Below, in pieces: positions 6,941-16,178 of a stretch of 19,141 bases of DNA (positions are counted from its first letter, which is position 1; each line of letters starts with the position of its first letter). The translations under genes and the position numbers were made by a program. The notes beneath the pieces are model-generated. The model made no database searches. It saw only the letters and a list, made by a program, of their open reading frames with translations, and had not been told where the DNA came from. The DNA is from an uncultured Eggerthellaceae bacterium (GTDB taxonomy: Bacteria > Actinomycetota > Coriobacteriia > Coriobacteriales > Eggerthellaceae): the NCBI GenBank assembly GCA_934630905.1, contig CAKTXN010000025.1, forward strand, positions 1-19,141. The letters are read 5' to 3'.

Positions 6941-8014
6941 ATGTCCTTTTTAGATTCGCTCTCTTCAGGAGATTTTCTTTCGAGTTTGGGCTCGCGCTCT
7001 TCAGTCGATCTTGCTATCGACTTGGGCACGGCCAATACGTTGGTGGCAATTCCCGGCGAGGGCATTGTAATCAACGAGCCTTCTGTTGTTGCTATTGAGA
7101 AGAGCACTCATCGTGTTTTGGCTGTTGGTACCGAAGCCAAGAACATGATCAACCATACGCCGGACGCGTTTTCGGCGGAACATCCCCTCAAGGATGGCGT
7201 TATTGCCGACTACGACGTAACGGAAGCTATGCTCTCCGCGTTTATTGACCGTGCGATTTCGCGCAAGTACCCGTGGCAAGCGAAGCCGCGCATTGTCATT
7301 TGCATTCCGTGCGGTGCTACGTCTGTTGAAAAGCGTGCTGTTTTCGAAGCGGCTATCCAGGCGGGCGCGCGTCAAGCGTACCTGGTGGAAGAGCCCATGG
7401 CGGCGGCAATGGGCGCCGATCTTCCCGTGACCGAGCCTATTGGCTCTATGGTTGTGGACATCGGCGGCGGCACCACGGAAGTTGCCGTTATCTCGTTGGG
7501 CGGTATCGTAACGTCGTCTTCGCTTCGTTTGGCGGGCAACCGCATGGACGAAGCGGTGGCGAACTATCTGCGCGACTTGCTGGGAATCAAAATTGGCGAA
7601 AGAACCGCTGAATACATCAAGATTGCTATTGGCTCCATTCTTCCTTTTGAGGACGGACGCGAGCGTGACCTGCTTATTTCCGGCCAGGACATGTACACCG
7701 AGCAGCCGAAGGAAGTCTCTGTTCAGTCGGAAGACGTCCGTCGCGCGCTGCAGGCGCCCGTTGAGGAAATGGTGTTCCATATCAAAGAAACGTTCAAGAA
7801 AACGAACCCCGACCTTGCCAGCGACATCATTAAAAACGGCATTTTGCTCACGGGCGGCGGCGGCCTGCTTTCCGGCCTTGACCGCTATTTGAGTTATCGT
7901 CTTGAGATTCCCGTTTGGGTGAGCGAGACGGCGCTGACGAACGTGGTTATGGGTTGCTCGAAGGTTTTGGAGACGCCAACGGCTCTGAGACAGACGCTCA
8001 TGCGCTCCAAATAA
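6941..8014 (+). CDS. mreB: Rod-shape-determining protein MreB
   Basis: A 357-residue bacterial actin that polymerises beneath the membrane and positions the elongation machinery. Nucleotide-binding motifs of the actin/Hsp70 fold are all present: phosphate-1 DLGTANTLV from D27, phosphate-2 DIGGGTTEV from D173, and the adenosine motif LTGGGGLL near residue 303. Start ATG 6941 was chosen because GGGAGAA sits 6-8 nt before it; the in-frame GTG at 6926 overlaps that site. It may be MreB or its paralogue Mbl, but linkage to mreC and mreD favours MreB. It opens the rod cluster. Confidence 0.97.
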   Translation: MSFLDSLSSGDFLSSLGSRSSVDLAIDLGTANTLVAIPGEGIVINEPSVVAIEKSTHRVLAVGTEAKNMINHTPDAFSAEHPLKDGVIADYDVTEAMLSAFIDRAISRKYPWQAKPRIVICIPCGATSVEKRAVFEAAIQAGARQAYLVEEPMAAAMGADLPVTEPIGSMVVDIGGGTTEVAVISLGGIVTSSSLRLAGNRMDEAVANYLRDLLGIKIGERTAEYIKIAIGSILPFEDGRERDLLISGQDMYTEQPKEVSVQSEDVRRALQAPVEEMVFHIKETFKKTNPDLASDIIKNGILLTGGGGLLSGLDRYLSYRLEIPVWVSETALTNVVMGCSKVLETPTALRQTLMRSK

Positions 8015-8039
8015 CACGAAAGCGCTTTAGGCAAACGTT

Positions 8040-8894
8040 ATGCTTCAAACCTATCAGATGAAAAAAACTTCGAAGGACCCTCGGGTCCTTCTTGCCGTCA
8101 TGCTCGTGCTTTGCATTGGCGTGTCGTTTGGCTACGCCCGCGAAGGGGAGGAAGGTATTCTTCACCAGGTGCAGGGCGCAATTTGCTCGGTTGTGCAGCC
8201 GCTTACGAAGGCAGGCGCTCATTTGGAGCTTGCGCGCGCCGATGCGGCGGATGCCATTACGAACGCAACGGCATCGGATGCAACGCTGTCTGAACTGCGC
8301 GAGGAAAATGAGAGCTTGCGTCGTCAGTTGGCCGATGCAGAAGAATACCGGCAGGAAGCCGAGCGCCTTGAGGGGCTTTTGAACATTTCGGAGAAATATA
8401 GCATTACCGGCACGGTTGCATGCGTTATCGGGCGCACGTCCGAAGCGTACGACCAGGCCGTGACGATTGACGCAGGAAGCGCCGATGGCATTGTTGTGGG
8501 GCAAAGCGTTATGGGTCCGAATGGCGTGATTGGCCAGATCATCAGCGTGTCCGATCATTCTTCCACGGTTCGTCTTTTGACCGATCCCCAAAGCGGCGTT
8601 GCTGTTTTGCTGCAAGCTACGCGCGAAGAAGGCGTATGCGTGGGCTCGCTTGAAGGCCTGCTTTACCTTGAAGATATCTCAACTGATGCGAATGTGCAGG
8701 TGGGCGATGTTGTGGTGACGTCTGGCTTGGGCGGAAGCTATACGCGCGGCCTGATTGTGGGGCAAGTGGTGCGCATTGACCAGCGTCAAGGTGAATCCAC
8801 GCGCCGTATTGTGGTTTCTCCGAACGAGAACGCCGGTCCGCTCCAGGAAGTGATGGTGGTTTCTACCGTTGGTTCTCAGGGGGCGGCTGCATAA
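8040..8894 (+). CDS. mreC: Rod-shape-determining protein MreC
   Basis: A 284-residue bitopic protein that links MreB to PBP2 outside the membrane. It shows a short basic cytoplasmic tail, one transmembrane helix (about residues 15-33), a coiled coil (about 78-118, rich in Glu, Arg and Leu) and the two-lobed beta domain typical of MreC (DQAVTIDAGSADGI onward). It begins 25 nt after mreB. ATG 8040 has a modest AGG 9 nt upstream; ATG 8058 (residue 7) is a possible alternative and would leave the helix intact. A 9-bp inverted repeat lies within the first codons (8072-8091). Confidence 0.93.
   Translation: MLQTYQMKKTSKDPRVLLAVMLVLCIGVSFGYAREGEEGILHQVQGAICSVVQPLTKAGAHLELARADAADAITNATASDATLSELREENESLRRQLADAEEYRQEAERLEGLLNISEKYSITGTVACVIGRTSEAYDQAVTIDAGSADGIVVGQSVMGPNGVIGQIISVSDHSSTVRLLTDPQSGVAVLLQATREEGVCVGSLEGLLYLEDISTDANVQVGDVVVTSGLGGSYTRGLIVGQVVRIDQRQGESTRRIVVSPNENAGPLQEVMVVSTVGSQGAAA
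8072..8091 (+). repeat. Inverted repeat in the first codons of mreC
   Basis: GAAGGACCC (8072-8080) and GGGTCCTTC (8083-8091) are perfect 9-nt arms separated by TC. In the mRNA the inner bases would form a loop. It lies 14 nt past the second possible mreC start, where structure can influence translation initiation. No regulator is implied by the sequence itself. Confidence 0.5.
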
Positions 8895-9425
8895 GTGGAA
8901 GCGATTCGCCGAAATATCAGTTTGGTGATAGCTGCGTTGCTTGCCTTCATGTTTCAGCTGGTGGTAACGCCTGCTATGACCATTGCGCTTATTCGCCCGA
9001 ATGCTTTGCTGGCGTTTTGCGTGGTGCTTGCTATTGTGCGCCCGGCGAATTCCAGCATGGTTGTTGCGTTTATCCTGGGTTTGCTGGGGGGTGTTTTGAG
9101 TTCGCATCCCGTTGGGATTATGGCTGCTGTTATGGTTGCTGTTTCGTTTATCCTGACGCGCGCTTTCTCGGTTCTTGAGGGAAATTCCCAGATCATGGCG
9201 TTCGTGTGCATTGCAATTGCCGTGCTGGTGGCAGAGATTGCTTACGGTTTCTTGCTTATCCAGTTCGGTATGGGCGTGTCGTTTCTAAGCCTGCTTTTGT
9301 ATCGCATGGCGCCGTGTGCGCTCTACGATTGCATTTTGGCGTTTCTCATGTATCCGCTTGTCCATCATTTTGTTGGACCCCAGATCACGGCAACGCATAT
9401 TCCCGTTGCGCAGCAATTACGCTAG
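8895..9425 (+). CDS. mreD: Rod-shape-determining protein MreD
   Basis: A 176-residue hydrophobic protein with five or six predicted membrane-spanning segments, matching the size and topology of MreD, an integral membrane member of the elongasome. Primary sequence conservation in this family is low, so position between mreC and PBP2 carries much of the assignment. It uses a GTG start that directly abuts the mreC stop codon, with GGGGGCGG upstream inside mreC, which indicates translational coupling. Confidence 0.9.
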   Translation: MEAIRRNISLVIAALLAFMFQLVVTPAMTIALIRPNALLAFCVVLAIVRPANSSMVVAFILGLLGGVLSSHPVGIMAAVMVAVSFILTRAFSVLEGNSQIMAFVCIAIAVLVAEIAYGFLLIQFGMGVSFLSLLLYRMAPCALYDCILAFLMYPLVHHFVGPQITATHIPVAQQLR

Positions 9426-9434
9426 GAGCGGCGC

Positions 9435-11585
9435 ATGACTGCGGCAATTGTTGCGGCAATTATCGCGGCGCTTTTAGTGGCGCTCGCGATTGTTGTGGGA
9501 GTACATCTTTATAACGGCTATTCTTCGACCCACACGAAGTCGAATCATCGATCCGTCAACACCGTGTCTTCAGTGGGCGTTTCTTCATCGATGCCCACCC
9601 AAGGCGCTTCGCATGCGGTGGGCACAACGGAAGGCGGCATGCCGGGAAAGAACCCCGCCGATGGGTTGAAAGTGCGTTTCAACGTAATGGCGGCGGCAAC
9701 GGCGGCGGTCTTCGGCGCCCTGGGCATTAAGCTGTTCAGCATGCAGGTGCTCGATTCCTCTTCGTATAAAAGCGCTGCCGACGATAACCGCTATGCTACG
9801 GTTTCAACGCCGGCGCCGCGTGGCTTCATTTGCGATAGAAGCGGTATTCCTTTGGTGAAGAATCGTTCGTCGCTGACCGTTTTGGCCGATGCCGATGTGG
9901 CTGATGATCAGGACGTTCTTGGTCGTCTTTCCGTGGTGCTGGGCATTCCCCGCAATGTGGTGCGCATGCGTATTCAAGATTCCACGTCGGGCGCGCAAAG
10001 TAAGCGCACGGTGGCAAGCGATGTACGTTTGCGCGATGTTGCGTTCATCCGTGAACACTCCGATGCGTTCCCGGGCGTTACGGTGGAAACGCGCTCGGTG
10101 CGCGATTATCCGTATGGTGCGTTGGCTGCTCATGCACTGGGTTACACGGGCAGTGTGGGGGAGTCCGACCTGTCGAGCGTTTCCCAGGGACGCGACTTGC
10201 AGCTGGGCGATGACGTGGGAAAAAGCGGTGTGGAATCCGCTTATGACGATTTGCTGGCGGGCGATCATGGCCAGCGTGTTGTGGTGGCGGATGCCGATGG
10301 CAACGTTCGCTCGGTGAAAAGCGAAACGCAGCCCGTGCGCGGTTCAAGTGTGTATACCACGATTTGCGGCCCTGCGCAGTATGTTGCGGAGCGTGCTCTG
10401 GCGGACCTTATTGCCCCTGAAGGTGGCACAATCGGCACCGGTAAAGGTGTTGCCGGCTGCGTGGTGGCCATGAATGTCAAGGACGGCAGCATTGCAGTGC
10501 TGGCGAATTTCCCTACGTTTTCGCCGGCAAACTTTGTGGGTGGCATTTCTCAGAGCATTTGGGATATGTATAACACGTCCGAATCGCAGTATCCGCTGCT
10601 TAACCGTGCAATTGCGGGCACGTATCCGGCAGCTTCCACCATGAAGGCGTTCTCGGGTCTTGCCGGCCTGAAATACGGTTTTGCTACCGAGGGATCCACG
10701 TGGGAATGCGGCGGCTCGTGGGATGGCTTCAATTCGGGCGACGTGCAGAAATGCTGGTTGCGCACGGGACACGGTACGGAAACGTTCCATCAATCCATTG
10801 TGGATTCGTGCGACATCACGTTCTACGAGATTGCGAAAGATTTCTGGGATGCGGGGCAAGCGGGAAAGATATCCGAGACCGCCCTGCAAGACGAAATCAA
10901 GCGATACCATTTTGGCTCGACCAGCGGTATTGACATTACGGGCGAAGCGGCAGGACGCATTCCTACGCCCGAATGGAAAAAAGAGTTCTTCAAGGACACG
11001 CCCGAGGAAGCCTCATGGCGCGGCGGCGACATGACGAACATGGCCATTGGCCAGGGATACGTGCTGGTCACACCACTGCAGATCGCCGTTGCGTATGGTG
11101 CCATTGCAACGGGAAAGATCATGCAGCCGCATTTGCTGCAGGATATTCGCAACGAACAGGGCGATATCGTGGTTACGCATAAAGCGCAAGAGGTGGACGA
11201 GCCTGTTGTTGACGCGAAGAACCTTAAGCTGATGCGCGAGGCGCTGCACGGCGTGGTGAACGAAAATTCGGACATGTACGAGCGGTTCTCACAGTACGGC
11301 ATTGATGCGGCGGGCAAAACGGGTACAGCCGAGGTTGCCGGCAAAGACGACTACGCGGTGTTCGTGTGCTACGCGCCTTTCGATGATCCGAAATATGTGG
11401 TGTCTGTGCTTATCGAGCAAGGTGGTGGCGGCTCGGCTGTTGCTTCTCCGGTGGGTGCAGAAGTGATGAATGCCCTTTTGCAAGCCGATGCGGGAGAACT
11501 CACTTCGGCCGATATGGGCTACATCAACGGCTCAACGGGCAAGTACGTTGAGCGCCAACTGACAAACGAGGGGAGGACCGACTAA
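9435..11585 (+). CDS. mrdA: Penicillin-binding protein 2 (elongasome transpeptidase)
   Basis: A 716-residue class B PBP that cross-links peptidoglycan during cell elongation, partnered with RodA. Active-site motifs are complete: S401-T-M-K404, S458-C-D460 (the SxD form usual for PBP2) and K628-T-G630. A PBP dimerisation domain precedes the transpeptidase domain. Unusually there are two hydrophobic N-terminal segments: residues 3-24, then a Ser/Thr/Gly-rich linker (about 25-80), then about 82-104, which corresponds to the single anchor of ordinary PBP2. The ATG at 9435 is supported by TAGGAG ending 6 nt upstream and starts just after mreD, so the extra segment appears genuine. Two spans would place the linker in the cytoplasm and the catalytic domain outside. 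Confidence 0.94.
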   Translation: MTAAIVAAIIAALLVALAIVVGVHLYNGYSSTHTKSNHRSVNTVSSVGVSSSMPTQGASHAVGTTEGGMPGKNPADGLKVRFNVMAAATAAVFGALGIKLFSMQVLDSSSYKSAADDNRYATVSTPAPRGFICDRSGIPLVKNRSSLTVLADADVADDQDVLGRLSVVLGIPRNVVRMRIQDSTSGAQSKRTVASDVRLRDVAFIREHSDAFPGVTVETRSVRDYPYGALAAHALGYTGSVGESDLSSVSQGRDLQLGDDVGKSGVESAYDDLLAGDHGQRVVVADADGNVRSVKSETQPVRGSSVYTTICGPAQYVAERALADLIAPEGGTIGTGKGVAGCVVAMNVKDGSIAVLANFPTFSPANFVGGISQSIWDMYNTSESQYPLLNRAIAGTYPAASTMKAFSGLAGLKYGFATEGSTWECGGSWDGFNSGDVQKCWLRTGHGTETFHQSIVDSCDITFYEIAKDFWDAGQAGKISETALQDEIKRYHFGSTSGIDITGEAAGRIPTPEWKKEFFKDTPEEASWRGGDMTNMAIGQGYVLVTPLQIAVAYGAIATGKIMQPHLLQDIRNEQGDIVVTHKAQEVDEPVVDAKNLKLMREALHGVVNENSDMYERFSQYGIDAAGKTGTAEVAGKDDYAVFVCYAPFDDPKYVVSVLIEQGGGGSAVASPVGAEVMNALLQADAGELTSADMGYINGSTGKYVERQLTNEGRTD

Positions 11586-12823
11586 TGGCGTATTTTTCTC
11601 CGCAGATTGGTCCTTTGAGCGCTTCTCAGCCAGGGCAAGCGCGTAATAAAAGCAAGCTTCCCGGTTTCTTGGGGCGTTTGAACTGGCCTTTTCTGTTCAA
11701 TGTGGCACTTTTAGTAGCGCTTGGCTTAGTGGTGGTCTATTCTGCAGTTTCCCATGATGCGGAAACGTATAGTTTCTCGCGCCAGGCCGTTACCGTTGCC
11801 TTAGGTATTGTCGTCATGCTCATTGTGTGGCATTTCGACTATCGGCGCCTTGAGCACATGATGGTCATTCTTCTTGTTATTAACGTGGTGCTCATTTTGT
11901 CGCCGCATTTGCCGGTTATTGGCGTTGAGTCGAAGGGTGCGCAGTCGTGGATTAAGATTGGCATGACCGTGCAGCCGGGCGAATTCGCTAAAGTGACGGT
12001 GCTTCTTTTGGCAGCTAGCGTGGTAGCGAAATACGAAGGCCGCCTTGATGACCCGCGAGAATATATAAAAGCCCTGATCATCTTAGCTATTCCGTTTTTG
12101 TGCATTATGACGCAGCCCGACTTGGGAACGGGTTTAGTGTATTTGTTTATCGATGCCACGGCGCTGGTTGTGGGTGGCGCGCGACCGAAATTTCTGCTCA
12201 TGACCATCGGCGTGGGCGTTGTCGCGATAATCGCGCTTTTAGCGCTCGACGAAGTCCTGAAATATGAAACGGCGAGCGGCGGCACAGAATACCGCATTTT
12301 GAAGAATTACCAGCGCAATCGCATCTTGGTGTTTTTGGATCCAAGTGCCGACACCTCGAATAGCGGGTATAATCTACGACAAGCGCAAATCGCAATTGGC
12401 TCAGGCGGCTTTTTGGGAAAAGGGTTTGGCAACGGCACGCAGACGGGGCTGAATTACCTTCCCGAAGCACCGACCGATTTTATCTTCTGCGTGTTGGCGG
12501 AAGAATTCGGCTTTGTGGGCGCAATGGTGCTGCTGGCGCTGTACCTGGGGCTTATCTATCAGTCGTTCAGGATTGCCCAAGGAGCAAGCAGCCTGTTCGG
12601 TTCGCTGATTGTGATGTGCGTGGTGGGCATGTGGCTGTTCCAGATACTTGAGAACATTGGCATGGATTGCGGTTTGATGCCCATTACAGGCATTCCGTTG
12701 CCGTTTGTCAGCTACGGCTCATCGTTTATGCTGGTCAATTTTGTGATGTTAGGTTTGATTGGCTCGGTATGGTCGCACAGTGCCGGTGTGGGAAAGAAGA
12801 GCGTATATGAAGTTGCCTGCTGA
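11585..12823 (+). CDS. rodA: SEDS peptidoglycan polymerase RodA
   Basis: A 412-residue polytopic membrane protein of the SEDS family, which polymerises lipid II into glycan strands together with PBP2. Family segments visible are WIKIGMTVQPGEFAKV, PDLGTGLVY, LPEAPTDFIFCVLAEEFG and LPFVSYGSS. Two positions differ from the common consensus: QPGE rather than QPSE, and LPEAPTD rather than LPExHTD. The start ATG shares one base with the PBP2 stop (TAATG) after a strong GAGGGGAGGA site. The 3' end overlaps the next gene by 17 nt. RodA is preferred over FtsW because of the MreBCD-PBP2 context. Confidence 0.95.
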   Translation: MAYFSPQIGPLSASQPGQARNKSKLPGFLGRLNWPFLFNVALLVALGLVVVYSAVSHDAETYSFSRQAVTVALGIVVMLIVWHFDYRRLEHMMVILLVINVVLILSPHLPVIGVESKGAQSWIKIGMTVQPGEFAKVTVLLLAASVVAKYEGRLDDPREYIKALIILAIPFLCIMTQPDLGTGLVYLFIDATALVVGGARPKFLLMTIGVGVVAIIALLALDEVLKYETASGGTEYRILKNYQRNRILVFLDPSADTSNSGYNLRQAQIAIGSGGFLGKGFGNGTQTGLNYLPEAPTDFIFCVLAEEFGFVGAMVLLALYLGLIYQSFRIAQGASSLFGSLIVMCVVGMWLFQILENIGMDCGLMPITGIPLPFVSYGSSFMLVNFVMLGLIGSVWSHSAGVGKKSVYEVAC

Positions 12824-14195
12824 TTTCAAAGAAGTGATCAATGAAGCTATCAACATCGATGCCGCACGCCAGCTGGGGGTTTCGGTAAGCGTCATTATTG
12901 ACGAGACCGCTCCGGCTGATATTGTTGCCCATGTGCGCTCGCTTTTTGCCAGCGCGGCTCCGCATGCGCGTATCACGGTAGGGTATCTGGATGCGGGTGA
13001 GCATGCGTTCTCGCCAAGCGATGATGTGGTGATTCTGGTAGCTGGCCTTGATGTGCGTATTGGCGCAAAAGCCAGTGAGATTCGTGCGCAGGGCGTGCCC
13101 GTTATGGTGGTAACCACGCTGTTTGACCAGGTGAAGCGTTTGGCCGAGGAAAGCGGTTATCCTATTCCGCAGGGAGATTTGATTTCTCCCGAGCTCAATG
13201 AAGAGGATAAATCGCGGGCGCAGGAAGCATTCGAAGCAGCTTTCGGCAAGATTTCCGCTCCCGATGCTATTGAGCTTACGGTCGATTCCCCTGTGGGCTG
13301 CGATGCGCAAGGCGCGGACCGCAGCGATGCAACGATAGCCGATGCAGGCGAAAAAGCCCTTGATGTTTTGCGCGGCCGCACGGCAACGGCACGTATGGCG
13401 CTGCTCGAACGCGCGCGCGGTATTGATTTGGCGAAGTTCCTGAAACGTGGCACGGCGGGCGAAAATGAGCGTCCTTCCTTGCCGAATCTTTTGGGCGAAC
13501 AGGCAAAACGTGCGCTCAATAATCGCATGGGCGAGTGGATTATCGAGACATGCCGTGAAAAGCGCTTGTCGTTTGCTTTGGCGTTTCCGTTTGTGGCGCG
13601 TCCGTTGTCGCTTGAGGCCGTGAATGCTACGGCGGTGCAAAATGCCGGCATTGGCGTTGTGGTGTTCCTTCCCGGCGCGGACATGCCCGTTATGACCGCG
13701 AATCAGATGAAAATGATTCTGCAGATTGCGGCCGCATACGGTCAGCCCATGACGATTGAGCGTGCAAAGGAGCTGCTTGTTGTTCTGGGCGGTGCGTTTG
13801 TGGCACGCAGTGCGGCGCGCAGCGTTGCAGGTATTGTTCCCGGTTTGGGCTGGGCGGTGAAGGGCGCCGTTGGCTATGCGGCAACGCTTGCCATGGGTCG
13901 AGCTGCTATCGAGTACTTCGAGAACGGCATGGGGCTCATGGGCGCAACCGGTGCAGTTGTAAGCGCGAAAAACGCCGTGGTGGGTGCCGTGGAAAACGCT
14001 ATGGGGGTGTCCGCCGCACCCGAAGCAAGTGCTCAGGAGAAAAATCAGCAAGCCGCGCAAGCGGTTAAGAACATGGCGAGCAGCGCCGCGGTAACAGGAA
14101 AACGCCTGTTGCAAGCGGCAGGTCCTTTGGGTCGCCAAGTTGCCGCCAGTGTCGCCCGTTCTTTCAAAGACGGCATAAGCTCTATGATGAAATAG
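12807..14195 (+). CDS. DUF697-like membrane-associated protein
   Basis: A 462-residue protein of unknown function. The C-terminal part (about residues 328-376) is a Gly/Ala-rich hydrophobic stretch (FVARSAARSVAGIVPGLGWA onward) like that of DUF697 proteins, which often accompany small GTPases. No P-loop GTPase motif is visible. The N-terminal half is soluble, with an alternating hydrophobic pattern (VSVIIDET, DDVVILVAGLD, VPVMVVTT) suggesting a Rossmann-like fold, perhaps a degenerate nucleotide-binding domain. ATG 12807 lies within the end of rodA (17-nt overlap) after GGAAAGAAGA, so translation is probably coupled. Its position implies a link with elongation, but this is unproven. Confidence 0.75.
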   Translation: MKLPADFKEVINEAINIDAARQLGVSVSVIIDETAPADIVAHVRSLFASAAPHARITVGYLDAGEHAFSPSDDVVILVAGLDVRIGAKASEIRAQGVPVMVVTTLFDQVKRLAEESGYPIPQGDLISPELNEEDKSRAQEAFEAAFGKISAPDAIELTVDSPVGCDAQGADRSDATIADAGEKALDVLRGRTATARMALLERARGIDLAKFLKRGTAGENERPSLPNLLGEQAKRALNNRMGEWIIETCREKRLSFALAFPFVARPLSLEAVNATAVQNAGIGVVVFLPGADMPVMTANQMKMILQIAAAYGQPMTIERAKELLVVLGGAFVARSAARSVAGIVPGLGWAVKGAVGYAATLAMGRAAIEYFENGMGLMGATGAVVSAKNAVVGAVENAMGVSAAPEASAQEKNQQAAQAVKNMASSAAVTGKRLLQAAGPLGRQVAASVARSFKDGISSMMK

Positions 14196-14210
14196 TTTGA
14201 AAGGAAATCA

Positions 14211-16178
14211 ATGACCGATTTATGGCCCCGCGTTGAGCCTTTGCTTTCACGGGTTGAGCGTCCTGCGCGCTATCTGAACCACGAATGGGGATGCACGCTG
14301 AAAAAAGATGCTCCGTTTTCGTTTTGCATGATTTATCCCGACACGTATGAGCTGGGCCAGGCAAATCAGGCGGTGCGCATTCTGGTGAACGTGGTGAATA
14401 AAACCGAGAACCTTCGTGCTGAACGCGCATTTCTTCCTGCAGTCGATATGTGCGATTTAATGCGCGAAGAAGGCTTGCCGCTGTTTTCGCTGGAAAGCTG
14501 CGCGCCCGTAAGCGAATTCGATGTTGTTGGCATTACGCTGCCGCACGAGCTTTGTGCGACAAATGTTTTGGAAGTGCTCGATTTAGCGGGCATTCCGGTG
14601 TTGGCAGCCGATCGTCGCGAAGATGACCCCATCATTGTCGGTGGCGGTCCTTGCGCTTACAATCCCGAGCCGTTTGCCCTGTTCTTCGATGCAATCACTA
14701 TCGGCGAAGGCGAAACGGCAACGCCCGAGACGCTTGAACGCATCTACGAGCTGCGTCGGGCGGGTGCAAGTCGCCATGAGATTCTAAGTGAGCTGGCCCA
14801 GCTTCCGGGCACGTACGTTCCTTCGCTGTATCGTTGGCGCACGCAGCAGGATGCGCAGGCGGCAGGTGCATGGATCGAGCCTTTGGAGGAAGGTCTTCCC
14901 ACGCATATCGAGAAGCGTGTGTTCGAAGGGTTTGCCGAAAGCAGCGGATGGGAGCCGTGCGTTGTTCCTTACACGGAAGTAGTGCACGACCGCTTGAATG
15001 TTGAAGTGCTGCGCGGTTGCGCACGCGGATGCCGTTTTTGCCAGGCGGGCATGATGTATCGTCCGGTGCGTGAGCGCAGTGCAGATAACGTTGTTGATTC
15101 TGTTTTGTGCGGATTGGCGCAAACGGGATATGATGAGGTAAGCCTCACGTCGCTTTCCACAACGGATCATTCCCAGATTGCTGACATTCTGACCAGGCTT
15201 AATGCAGCGTGCGCAAATAAAGGTGTGCGTATTTCGCTGCCCTCTCAGCGTCTTGATTCGTTCGGCATCGACCTTGCCACGTTGGTGGCGGGCCAGAAAA
15301 AAGGCGGCTTGACGTTTGCCCCCGAGGCCGGTACGCAGCGTTTGCGCGACGTCATCAACAAGGGCGTGACCGAAGAAGACCTGTTCAGCGCCGTGGATGC
15401 TGCGTTTGCCGCGGGCTGGCGTCGCTGCAAGCTGTATTTCATGATTGGTCTTCCCACGGAAACCGACGAAGACATCAAGGGTATTGCTCGTTTGACGCAG
15501 CATGTGTTGGAACGGGCGCGCAAGATTGTTCCCGCAGATCAGCGCGGTGCAATCCAGATTGGCATATCGTGTGCGCTGTTTGTTCCCAAGGCGCAAACGC
15601 CGTTTCAGTGGGATGGGCAAATTTCACCTGAAGAGGCAATGCGCCGTGTGAATTTGCTGCGTCACTCCATCAAGTACCGCGCCATCAATGTGGGTTGGCA
15701 CGATCCGAAAACGAGCTTTGTCGAAGCGGTCATGAGCCGTGGCGGTCGCGAAGTGTCGCAGTGGGTGTATCGTGCTTGGCAAAACGGTGCGCGCTTCGAT
15801 GCATGGAGCGAGCTTTTCAACCAGCAAGCATGGCTTGATGCTGCCGCTGAGCTGGGCATTGATTCTGCTGCCATTGCGCAAGCGAATTACGATACCAGCT
15901 ATGTTATGCCCTGGGAACACATCTCGTGCGGTGTTTCGCGCGCGTTCTTGGCGCATGAGCGCAAAAAGGCCGCGCAAGAGAAGACAACGCCTGATTGCAC
16001 GTTTGGAAAATGCAGCGGATGCGGAGCTTGCCAAGCCGTTGGCGTGGACAACGTGCTTCAGCAAGAACGCGTTCCTGCACACTGCAATCCTGAAGCAGAT
16101 GCTGCGTTGAGCGATTCCGACCGTGATGATTCTGCTTCTCCGAAAATCGCGTCCGAACAGGAGGTATGCCATGAGTGA
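14211..16178 (+). CDS. TIGR03960-type B12-binding-domain radical SAM protein
   Basis: A 655-residue radical SAM protein with an N-terminal segment resembling a B12-binding-type Rossmann domain (about residues 35-190) and a radical SAM core whose cluster motif is C270-x3-C274-x2-C277. SAM-binding features follow (PSQRLDSF, LTFAPEAGTQRLRD, LYFMIGLPTETDEDI). A C-terminal Cys group (C596, C601, C604, C607) may bind a further cluster or metal. The substrate is unknown; the family occurs next to its DUF2344 partner and often near rod-shape and ribosomal genes. AAAGGAAA precedes the ATG, and the 3' end overlaps the partner by 8 nt (ATGAGTGA). No Shine-Dalgarno change or codon shift suggests transfer. 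Confidence 0.9.
   Translation: MTDLWPRVEPLLSRVERPARYLNHEWGCTLKKDAPFSFCMIYPDTYELGQANQAVRILVNVVNKTENLRAERAFLPAVDMCDLMREEGLPLFSLESCAPVSEFDVVGITLPHELCATNVLEVLDLAGIPVLAADRREDDPIIVGGGPCAYNPEPFALFFDAITIGEGETATPETLERIYELRRAGASRHEILSELAQLPGTYVPSLYRWRTQQDAQAAGAWIEPLEEGLPTHIEKRVFEGFAESSGWEPCVVPYTEVVHDRLNVEVLRGCARGCRFCQAGMMYRPVRERSADNVVDSVLCGLAQTGYDEVSLTSLSTTDHSQIADILTRLNAACANKGVRISLPSQRLDSFGIDLATLVAGQKKGGLTFAPEAGTQRLRDVINKGVTEEDLFSAVDAAFAAGWRRCKLYFMIGLPTETDEDIKGIARLTQHVLERARKIVPADQRGAIQIGISCALFVPKAQTPFQWDGQISPEEAMRRVNLLRHSIKYRAINVGWHDPKTSFVEAVMSRGGREVSQWVYRAWQNGARFDAWSELFNQQAWLDAAAELGIDSAAIAQANYDTSYVMPWEHISCGVSRAFLAHERKKAAQEKTTPDCTFGKCSGCGACQAVGVDNVLQQERVPAHCNPEADAALSDSDRDDSASPKIASEQEVCHE

Noticed and set aside
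12735..14138. A 467-codon open frame on the - strand
   Set aside because: It is antisense to the DUF697-like gene, with His/Arg-rich translation typical of a shadow frame.
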